Source of the DNA: VGJV01 sp964646415
GTDB lineage: Bacteria; Patescibacteriota; Minisyncoccia; UBA6257; 2-01-FULL-56-20
DNA length: 21,935 bases
NCBI GenBank assembly: GCA_964646415.1
Contig: CAZYEL010000016.1
Span: 1-21,935, forward strand
Direction of reading: 5' to 3'
Shown here: positions 1 to 4,789 of the stretch, piece by piece
Layout of the letters: each line of letters begins with the position of its first letter
Numbering within the stretch: position 1 is the stretch's first letter
The notes under the pieces: generated by a model
The model's database searches: none
The model's input: only the letters and a program-made list of their open reading frames with translations
What the model was told of the DNA's origin: nothing
Program-made: the position numbers and the translations under genes

Positions 1-6
1 TCGATA

Positions 7-741
7 TTGCAATCTTTTTCGACTGTTCCGACCAACACGAAAGTTCCCTTAACCCTGAAGGAGCAAAAGCAGCGCGCTGTGAGTGCAGCGTGCGGTTCGT
101 TTTTGTTTCCGAAGGGAAATGGAAAAATTGTTATGATCCAACTAATGACGGTACTCGCGGTTCCGGGAGCAGCTACCACAAACCATGATGGTTTCACTGA
201 ACTAGGGAGGTGGAAGGAAATGGTGGGATTTTCAGCCTGGATAAGGAGCGAACAAGCAACAGTTTTCTATCCTATCACCGAGCACCTCACGGGCAATGTG
301 TGCAGATTTGAGGGGGTGGAAGGCGGGGTAACGGCGCGAGTTCAACGAGTCACGCAAGGCGCGAAAGTGGATACGGATACCGCTGCTGGAACGCGCTTTT
401 GGATTAGGCGCGGAGACGGGGATGTAATCATCGCTGTGGTTGCCGAGAGTGGGGAAAGAAAGTGGGGCAACCCCCTAATTTTCGGGGGCGAGATTTTCAC
501 GACGCGAACGGCGACCGGGGCGGGAATTTTCCCCGCCGCATCGTACGTCCTCATAAAACTGTTGCGCAAGAATGGATGCGTTGCTATTCCTTCATGGAAC
601 GGAGAAGCGGCGGGGACGCTCTGGGTGTTCAACCGTGATGCAGTGTTCCGCATTGAGGGATTCGAGAAGGGGCAGGAAATGCGGGGCGTGAAGTTGCTCG
701 AACAAATCCGGCATTTGAAACCGATCGTCGCCGCGAAGTAA
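7..741 (+). CDS. Uncharacterised protein, 5' end uncertain
   Basis: I do not recognise this protein. The frame is open to the left edge of the window, so the gene may begin outside it; the first in-window start would be a TTG at 7. A better-supported internal start is the ATG at 220, which has a strong GGGAGG ribosome-binding site at 205-210 and would give 173 residues beginning MVGFSAWIRSEQ. Another in-frame ATG is at 133. The visible sequence is rich in Gly, Val, Ala and Arg and looks like alternating beta strands in the second half (for example RFWIRRGDGDVIIAVVAESG). There is no obvious signal peptide, transmembrane helix or catalytic motif. It ends just before a probable terminator, so it is probably the last gene of its own unit. 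Coding status is likely but function is unknown. Confidence 0.5.
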   Translation: MQSFSTVPTNTKVPLTLKEQKQRAVSAACGSFLFPKGNGKIVMIQLMTVLAVPGAATTNHDGFTELGRWKEMVGFSAWIRSEQATVFYPITEHLTGNVCRFEGVEGGVTARVQRVTQGAKVDTDTAAGTRFWIRRGDGDVIIAVVAESGERKWGNPLIFGGEIFTTRTATGAGIFPAASYVLIKLLRKNGCVAIPSWNGEAAGTLWVFNRDAVFRIEGFEKGQEMRGVKLLEQIRHLKPIVAAK

Positions 742-769
742 GAGGAGGGGAAGAGGGGGTTTATAAATT

Positions 770-812
770 GCGGGCCAGCAGGTTTTCACACTTGCTGGCC
801 ACGCGCATTTTT
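770..812 (+). terminator. Probable intrinsic terminator
   Basis: Inverted repeat GGCCAGCA (773-780) / TGCTGGCC (793-800) extends inward by two more pairs (one G:U) and outward as GCG (770-772) / CGC (802-804) across one bulged A. A run of five T follows at 808-812. It separates the unrecognised upstream gene from the rluD-like gene. The short gap between stem and T-run makes it less than ideal. Confidence 0.5.
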
Positions 813-819
813 ATGGCAG

Positions 820-825
820 TATAAT
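820..825 (+). promoter_or_regulatory. -10 element of the rluD-like gene, probably leaderless
   Basis: A perfect TATAAT lies only 6 nt before the ATG at 832, which would place the transcription start at or next to the start codon. No -35 hexamer is evident at the usual spacing and no Shine-Dalgarno sequence can fit. The same arrangement recurs at rmuC and truB. Confidence 0.55.
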
Positions 826-831
826 CAAGCA

Positions 832-1623
832 ATGAGCGAAAGTGTGGAGTGCATATATGAAGACGAAGATATTATTGCGGTGAACAAACCCGCGGGTTTG
901 TTGGTGCACCCTCTTAAAAATTCCAAATTCCAAATTCCAAATTCCCAAAAAGAACCCACGCTCGTTGATTGGCTCCTCGCTCGTTATCCCGAAATCAAGA
1001 TGGTTGGCGACCCCGTAAAATCCCGCTCGGAGCGGGATCACGGGGCAGGCCCCGTAAAACTGCCTGACGGCAGCCACGGGGCGAGTGACCCTTTGCGCCC
1101 CGGCATTGTGCACCGGCTTGACAGGGATACCTCGGGCGTGATGGTTGTCGCGCGCACGCAAGAAGCCTTCAATCATCTGAAATCGCTTTTTGCGGGAAGG
1201 AAAATACGGAAAACGTATCTCGCATGGGTATTCGGGAAACTTAAGGAGCGCGAAGGCGTGATTACCCGTCCGATTGGCATCGTGTCGGGGAGCACGCGCC
1301 GGAGCACGCGCTCGGGAAAAATGGCGAAGGATGCGGTGACCCGTTATAAAGTGGAAAAAGAAATTATGAAGAACGGAGAGCCGTTCTCGCTCCTCAAGGT
1401 TTCGCCGGAGACCGGGCGCACGCACCAGATACGGGTGCATTGCGCTTCGATCGGGCATCCGATTGTGGGGGACGCACTCTATACCAGGCGGAAAAGCCCC
1501 GCCGGGCACGAGCGGCTCATGCTCCATGCGTTCTTGATTGAACTGCCTCTTCTTTCGGGGAGCATGATGCGGTTTGAGGCGGAGCCCCCGGGGGAGTTTG
1601 CCAATTTTGCCCGCGAATTTTGA
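832..1623 (+). CDS. rluD: RluA/RluD-family rRNA pseudouridine synthase
   Basis: This enzyme isomerises uridine to pseudouridine in RNA; family members RluA, RluC and RluD act on 23S rRNA (RluA also on tRNA). The catalytic motif HRLDRDTSG is present (about residues 95-103), preceded by the N-terminal NKPAGLLVHP motif and followed by RTHQIRVHCASIGHPIVGD near the C-terminus. The 263-residue length is short for RluD and there is no clear N-terminal S4 domain. Between residues 28 and 90 the protein carries foreign-looking insertions encoded by an AAATTCC heptamer array (918-945) and two palindromic units (1011-1081), all in frame and placed before the catalytic motif. The ATG at 832 is supported by the conserved NKPAG distance and by TATAAT 6 nt upstream. 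Family assignment is firm; the exact target site (RluD versus RluA/RluC type) is not resolved. Confidence 0.93.
   Translation: MSESVECIYEDEDIIAVNKPAGLLVHPLKNSKFQIPNSQKEPTLVDWLLARYPEIKMVGDPVKSRSERDHGAGPVKLPDGSHGASDPLRPGIVHRLDRDTSGVMVVARTQEAFNHLKSLFAGRKIRKTYLAWVFGKLKEREGVITRPIGIVSGSTRRSTRSGKMAKDAVTRYKVEKEIMKNGEPFSLLKVSPETGRTHQIRVHCASIGHPIVGDALYTRRKSPAGHERLMLHAFLIELPLLSGSMMRFEAEPPGEFANFAREF
918..945 (+). repeat. Four perfect AAATTCC heptamers inside the rluD-like gene
   Basis: AAATTCC is repeated four times head to tail (918-924, 925-931, 932-938, 939-945) and translated as KFQIPNS-like sequence. No complementary arm is nearby, so this is a single-armed copy of the 7-nt-period repeats seen elsewhere in the window. 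Its place between conserved blocks of the enzyme suggests a tolerated surface loop. Confidence 0.85.
1011..1081 (+). repeat. Two tandem nested palindromes inserted in frame in the rluD-like gene
   Basis: Unit 1 (1011-1045) and unit 2 (1050-1081) each start CCCCGTAAAA and end ACGGGG, so CCCCGT pairs with ACGGGG. Inside, unit 1 has ATCCCGC / GCGGGAT around a 5-nt loop and unit 2 has CTGCC / GGCAG around TGAC. They are translated as two related peptides, DPVKSRSERDHGA and GPVKLPDGSHGA. The cores recur in and after ftsZ (18924-18944 and 19194-19212). Confidence 0.8.
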
Positions 1624-1913
1624 AATGGACGGAGATAAAACTGTGCGCACCTTTTCCCTCAAGACATAATCAACTTGAAACCGTGAGGTTCTACGGTGCC
1701 GTTATGTTGCGAAGGGAGAAGTGTGAAGTTGTGCACAGTCGGGAAGTTGACACCTAGTATGAGGGGGGTAATCTAACTTCAGATATATAGTTTCGTTGTT
1801 TCAAAACTTCGAAACTATTTAAAAGCAGCAATGTTCTTGAGATGGCCTCGCCGAAGCAAAGGTTGTGGGGGTGCAAGCCGGGGCAACTTTGGAAATGCCA
1901 CATACCCGCAAAG

Positions 1914-1922
1914 TTATCCACA
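1914..1922 (+). promoter_or_regulatory. DnaA-box-like TTATCCACA upstream of pilin 1
   Basis: This is an exact match to the classical DnaA box consensus TTATNCACA, 11 nt before the -35 hexamer of the pilin 1 promoter. A second exact copy in nearly the same context (CAAAG before, G after) lies upstream of pilin 3. Function is not shown by sequence alone. Confidence 0.35.
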
Positions 1923-1933
1923 GTCTTCACTCT

Positions 1934-1962
1934 TTGACTTTGCTAGAGTATTGATAGAGAAT
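1934..1962 (+). promoter_or_regulatory. Promoter of the pilin array
   Basis: TTGACT (1934-1939) and GAGAAT (1957-1962) are spaced by 17 nt. An alternative is the extended -10 TGCTAGAGT (1942-1950), which resembles the TGCTATACT motifs before pilins 2 and 3. The pilin 1 start codon follows an AAGAGGAA ribosome-binding site at 1977-1984. Confidence 0.5.
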
Positions 1963-1996
1963 GAGAATATAAAATTAAGAGGAACAGGTTTTTCTA

Positions 1997-2596
1997 ATGC
2001 ATAAAGCTTATAATTCAAAAGGGGAGAAGGGATTCACCCTCATCGAGCTTCTCGTCGTGATTGCGATTGTGGCGATTCTCGCGGTGGTATTGATTCTTAC
2101 TTTGAACCCCGCGCAGATTCTCGCGCAGTCGCGCGACTCGACGCGTATTTCCGACTTAAACACTGTCAAAACCGCAATCAGTCTTTACCTCGCCGATATC
2201 TCGAGCCCCTCGCTCGGCACGAATGGTGTCTGTTACACGCATGCGTCTTCTTCGATTGTCGCGGCGAACGTAAGCTGCAGCGGCCGTTACCTGGTAACGA
2301 ATGCGGTTACCACCACCACCGCGCGCACCGTGGCGGGAAGCGGTTGGATCCCCGTGAACCTCACCGGCATCAGTTCGGGGGCGCCTTTGAGCATATGGCC
2401 GATTGACCCTATCAACAACGCGACATATTTTTATACTTACGCGGCGACGAGCACGAGCCAAACTTTTGAACTGAACGCGAAGATGGAAAGCACTCGTTAC
2501 TCGAACGGCGGAGGAGCGAACGACGTGGAGTCCCAGGATGGAGGCTCAAGTTCTACGCTTTATGAAGTGGGGACTGCGGCGGGATTGAGTTTGTAG
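1997..2596 (+). CDS. Type IV pilin-like protein 1 (major pilin candidate)
   Basis: This is a class III prepilin: a short basic leader MHKAYNSKGEK, then the cleavage site G|FTLIELL with Glu at mature position 5, followed by the hydrophobic alpha-1 helix (VIAIVAILAVVLILTL) ending in NPAQ. After cleavage and N-methylation such proteins polymerise through this helix into a pilus or competence pseudopilus. The C-terminal globular part is Ser/Thr/Gly rich and has two Cys (CYTH and VSCSG) that could form a disulfide. The 199-residue length is normal. The ATG at 1997 follows AAGAGGAA at 1977-1984. It is the first of three tandem paralogues; its first 194 bp after the leader are identical to pilin 3 and 63 bp are identical to pilin 2. 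Confidence 0.93.
   Translation: MHKAYNSKGEKGFTLIELLVVIAIVAILAVVLILTLNPAQILAQSRDSTRISDLNTVKTAISLYLADISSPSLGTNGVCYTHASSSIVAANVSCSGRYLVTNAVTTTTARTVAGSGWIPVNLTGISSGAPLSIWPIDPINNATYFYTYAATSTSQTFELNAKMESTRYSNGGGANDVESQDGGSSSTLYEVGTAAGLSL
2030..2223 (+). repeat. 194-bp direct repeat, copy in pilin 1
   Basis: This segment is identical, base for base, to 3445-3638 in pilin 3. It covers the cleavage site, the alpha-1 helix and the start of the globular domain. A sub-segment (2026-2088) is also identical to 2739-2801 in pilin 2. The identity stops sharply, while the downstream halves of pilins 1 and 3 differ at many synonymous positions. Confidence 0.95.
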
Positions 2597-2648
2597 CAGG
2601 CCCCCATTAAAGCCGCTTACCGGTGGTGGGGTTCTCCCTTTGCGGGTG

Positions 2649-2657
2649 TGCTATACT
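2649..2657 (+). promoter_or_regulatory. Extended -10 promoter of pilin 2
   Basis: TGCTATACT (TG at 2649-2650, TATACT at 2652-2657) is an extended -10 with no clear -35 and would start RNA near 2664, 22 nt before the ATG. The identical 9-mer precedes pilin 3, so each of these pilins may have its own promoter. Confidence 0.5.
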
Positions 2658-2685
2658 CTGCTTGCATTAGACACGTGCGCTGAAT

Positions 2686-3303
2686 ATGAAATCCGAGCGC
2701 CAATCCCCCAATAAAAAAGGACATGCCCTGAGTTCGCCGAAGGGATTCACCCTCATCGAGCTTCTCGTCGTGATTGCGATTGTGGCGATTCTCGCGGTGG
2801 TGCTGGTGGTTACGTTGAACCCGGTCCAGCTTCTCCGGCAGGCACGCGACTCGACGCGCATTTCCGACCTCGCCACGCTGAAGAGTTCGCTGAGTCTTTA
2901 CCTCTCGGATGTGGCAAGCCCCTCGCTCGCCGGAAACAGCAGCACATGCTATGCGCACGGTTCTTCGACCGTTTCCACTTCGGGATGCGGGAACCGTTAT
3001 TCGACGGCAACCACCGTTTCCACGACTTCTTTGCGAAACGTGACGGGCACGGGCTGGATTCCGGTGAATTTCACGGCAATCAGTTCCGGCGCTCCTCTTA
3101 GCGTGGAGCCGGTGGACCCGGTGAACAACGCAACATATTTTTATACCTATGCGGCGGACACCACCAACCAGACTTTTGAGCTGAATGCAAAGTTGGAGAG
3201 TACCCGGTATTCGAACGGAGGAGGAAGTGATGCGGAATCAGTGGATGGAGGTTCAAGTTCGTCCCTCTATGAAGTGGGCACCGCGCCGAGTTTGAGTTTA
3301 TAG
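2686..3303 (+). CDS. Type IV pilin-like protein 2
   Basis: This is the second prepilin of the array, 205 residues. The leader MKSERQSPNKKGHALSSPK is longer than in pilin 1, then G|FTLIELLVVIAIVAI with Glu5 and the same alpha-1 helix. The NPVQLLRQARDSTRISDL stretch and the C-terminal block (YFYTYAADTTNQTFELNAKLESTRYSNGG) match pilins 1 and 3 in layout, but nucleotide divergence is much higher except over 63 bp at the signal region (2739-2801). Two Cys (TCYAH and SGCGN) are kept. No ribosome-binding site is visible before 2686. The start is supported by the in-frame basic leader and by the extended -10 at 2649-2657. It is likely another fibre subunit or an antigenically distinct variant. Confidence 0.93.
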   Translation: MKSERQSPNKKGHALSSPKGFTLIELLVVIAIVAILAVVLVVTLNPVQLLRQARDSTRISDLATLKSSLSLYLSDVASPSLAGNSSTCYAHGSSTVSTSGCGNRYSTATTVSTTSLRNVTGTGWIPVNFTAISSGAPLSVEPVDPVNNATYFYTYAADTTNQTFELNAKLESTRYSNGGGSDAESVDGGSSSSLYEVGTAPSLSL

Positions 3304-3328
3304 GTTTTTCACCCCACGGTGTCAAAGG

Positions 3329-3337
3329 TTATCCACA
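3329..3337 (+). promoter_or_regulatory. DnaA-box-like TTATCCACA upstream of pilin 3
   Basis: This is a second exact TTATCCACA, flanked by CAAAGG before and G after as in the copy at 1914. It lies 29 nt before the TATACT of pilin 3. It may have been duplicated along with the pilin gene. Confidence 0.35.
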
Positions 3338-3363
3338 GTTTCAATAAGGCATTTCTTGCAGCA

Positions 3364-3372
3364 TGCTATACT
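3364..3372 (+). promoter_or_regulatory. Extended -10 promoter of pilin 3
   Basis: TGCTATACT (TATACT at 3367-3372) is identical to the element before pilin 2. It lies downstream of a possible GTG start at 3319, which argues that translation begins at ATG 3388 or 3415 instead. Confidence 0.5.
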
Positions 3373-3387
3373 AGTAAAGTAAACGTA

Positions 3388-4035
3388 ATGGAGGGTGCGC
3401 GCCCCATCACATTCATGAACTCTTCCAAGTCCGCTCAAGAAAAAGGATTCACCCTCATCGAGCTTCTCGTCGTGATTGCGATTGTGGCGATTCTCGCGGT
3501 GGTATTGATTCTTACTTTGAACCCCGCGCAGATTCTCGCGCAGTCGCGCGACTCGACGCGTATTTCCGACTTAAACACTGTCAAAACCGCAATCAGTCTT
3601 TACCTCGCCGATATCTCGAGCCCCTCGCTCGGCACGAACGGCTCGTGTTACGTGCATGCGTCTTCAGGGATTCAGATGGCAAATGTGAGCTGCAGTGGCC
3701 GTTACATAACAATGACTGCGTATGTGACGTCAACCATACCGACGGTTACAACAACAACCTCGCGAGCGGTAACGGGAAGCGGGTGGATCCCCGTGAATCT
3801 CACCGGCATCAGTTCGGGGGCGCCTTTGAGCATATATCCGATTGACCCCATTAATAACGCAACCTATTTTTACTCCTATGCGGCAACGAGTACAAGCCAG
3901 ACGTTTGAATTGAACGCGAAAATGGAGAGCACGCGTTACTCGAACGGCGGAGGGGCGAATGATGTGGAATCGCAGGATGGGGGTTCGAGTTCCACGCTCT
4001 ACGAAGTAGGCACTGCGGCGGGGTTGAGTTTGTAG
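3388..4035 (+). CDS. Type IV pilin-like protein 3 (near-duplicate of pilin 1)
   Basis: This is the third prepilin of the array. The start is unresolved: ATG 3388 gives 215 residues and a 19-residue leader before G|FTLIELL; ATG 3415 gives the leader MNSSKSAQEK. An upstream GTG at 3319 lies before the promoter and is unlikely. Residues from the cleavage site through SSPSLGTN are encoded by DNA identical to pilin 1. A middle variable region (TMTAYVTSTIPTVTTTTS) differs in sequence and length. The last 86 residues match pilin 1 except Trp to Tyr and Thr to Ser, although the DNA there carries many silent changes. The two Cys are conserved. It overlaps nothing and ends 3 nt before the next gene, so translational coupling downstream is likely. 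Confidence 0.93.
   Translation: MEGARPITFMNSSKSAQEKGFTLIELLVVIAIVAILAVVLILTLNPAQILAQSRDSTRISDLNTVKTAISLYLADISSPSLGTNGSCYVHASSGIQMANVSCSGRYITMTAYVTSTIPTVTTTTSRAVTGSGWIPVNLTGISSGAPLSIYPIDPINNATYFYSYAATSTSQTFELNAKMESTRYSNGGGANDVESQDGGSSSTLYEVGTAAGLSL
3445..3638 (+). repeat. 194-bp direct repeat, copy in pilin 3
   Basis: This is a perfect match to 2030-2223, offset by 1415 bp. The flanks differ immediately on both sides. Confidence 0.95.
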
Positions 4036-4038
4036 GCA

Positions 4039-4611
4039 ATGCCGCTTGCGGAGAAAGTAGGCCTTGCTTTGCTCATCGCCGCGTTTGTGGTGCAGTGTGC
4101 GGCGCGTGTATGCGCTCTCTCCGCGATCCGCCGGTTATGGCTTATGGGCATTGTGGGAGTTGGCGTAATACTCGCGTCGTGGGCATATCTGATATATGCC
4201 GGATGGCGCGCGAGCGAATTAGGAAAGTTTTTTCTTCCTCCTCACCGGTCGCCGGAGTATTTTTTCTTGTACGTGGGCAAACGGTTTTTCCTGCCGTGGG
4301 GCATCGCGCTCGCTGCGGGCTTTCTCGTATTGTGGCTTGCCGCGCGGATGAATCGGAAATACGGCGGACGTTTTTTTGAAAGTGATGAGCCGGCGCTTGC
4401 AGGCCTCTGTTTCTTTATGAGCGGGTATCCGGCGTTTTTCTTCTATCTTCCCGCGATGCTTTTCGTGGGAGTGGGAGTGTCGGTTGTTTATCAGATGCGG
4501 GGATGGGGACGAGCGCCGCTTTATTACTGGTGGGTCCCAACGGCCGTGTTTGTTATAATTTTGAAGACATATGTGATTCCGGAATCGGTGCTGAACTTCT
4601 TTATATTGTAG
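4039..4611 (+). CDS. Polytopic membrane protein of the pilus operon, function unknown
   Basis: It has 190 residues and about five hydrophobic segments (roughly residues 8-24, 34-56, 84-104, 123-150 and 166-189), with basic and aromatic loops between them (ELGKFFLPPHRSPEYFFLY, RMNRKYGGRFFESDEP). It starts 3 nt after the pilin 3 stop, so it is almost certainly co-transcribed and coupled. Its place between pilins and PilB suggests a role in pilin processing or the assembly platform. The ESDEPALAGLCFFMSGYP stretch is vaguely like the loop-helix around the second aspartate of A24 prepilin peptidases, but the GxGD motif is absent, so I do not call it a peptidase. A processing enzyme is not otherwise present in the window. 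Confidence 0.8.
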   Translation: MPLAEKVGLALLIAAFVVQCAARVCALSAIRRLWLMGIVGVGVILASWAYLIYAGWRASELGKFFLPPHRSPEYFFLYVGKRFFLPWGIALAAGFLVLWLAARMNRKYGGRFFESDEPALAGLCFFMSGYPAFFFYLPAMLFVGVGVSVVYQMRGWGRAPLYYWWVPTAVFVIILKTYVIPESVLNFFIL

Positions 4612-4789
4612 GAGTAATCGCGAATACCGCGAATGGCGAAGGTCTTTGGTCGTTGGTTGTGGAAGCGAGTCGGGAAAATGGTTAGTGGTCGTAGGGCATG
4701 CATACCAAAGACTCTTCACCAATGGCCATACTCGCTTCTATAACTTTCAACCATCCACCAACGCTCTCGCGTTATTCGCGCGTACTTCC
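4611..4789 (+). repeat. 177-bp imperfect palindrome with 7-nt periodicity filling the pilB leader
   Basis: The left arm begins GGAGTAATCGCGAATA (4611-4626). The right arm, read in reverse complement from 4789, begins GGAAGTACGCGCGAATAACGC. Deeper pairs include GAAGCGAGT (4662-4670) with ACTCGCTTC and GGTCTTTGGT with ACCAAAGACT. Both arms show 7-nt spacing, for example TCTTTGG then TCGTTGG on the left and TTCAACC then ATCCACC on the right. The element starts at the stop codon of the membrane protein and ends directly against the pilB ATG, so the whole pilB leader is this structure. Confidence 0.8.

Larger units (their letters stand above)
1624..1996 (+). other. 373-bp intergenic region with hairpins before the pilin array
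   Basis: No convincing gene is seen. Visible structures are a perfect 9-bp stem ATAGTTTCG (1787-1795) / CGAAACTAT (1810-1818) with a 14-nt loop; a second stem CAAAGGTTG (1857-1865) / CAACTTTG (1884-1891) with one bulged G; a TGTGCACA palindrome near 1731; a perfect DnaA-box sequence at 1914-1922; and a promoter at 1934-1962. A 57-codon frame from ATG 1831 to the TAA at 2002-2004 overlaps the pilin start and is probably incidental. The region could hold the rluD terminator and a regulatory leader or small RNA; it matches no riboswitch that I know. Confidence 0.5.

Noticed and set aside
918..945. CRISPR or minisatellite array
   Set aside because: The units are 7 nt with no spacers and no cas genes; this is a short tandem repeat.
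1621..1623. Alternative genetic code with TGA as Gly, as in some CPR lineages
   Set aside because: TGA ends rluD, hit, and the pseudopilin and PilX-like genes at sensible places, and no in-frame TGA was needed in conserved proteins.
1830..1925. Riboswitch (cyclic di-GMP or cobalamin type) before the pilins
   Set aside because: The conserved cores of these classes could not be matched; only generic stems are visible.
1624..1996. Replication origin suggested by a DnaA box and a TGTGCACA palindrome
   Set aside because: Only one perfect box in the gap, no box cluster, no clear AT-rich unwinding tract, and no dnaA, dnaN or rpmH nearby.
4646..4789. N-terminal extension of PilB by 48 residues
   Set aside because: The extension is encoded by the palindromic repeat and has no resemblance to PilB; the family start MKIPIPSPQLKRRL fits ATG 4790.
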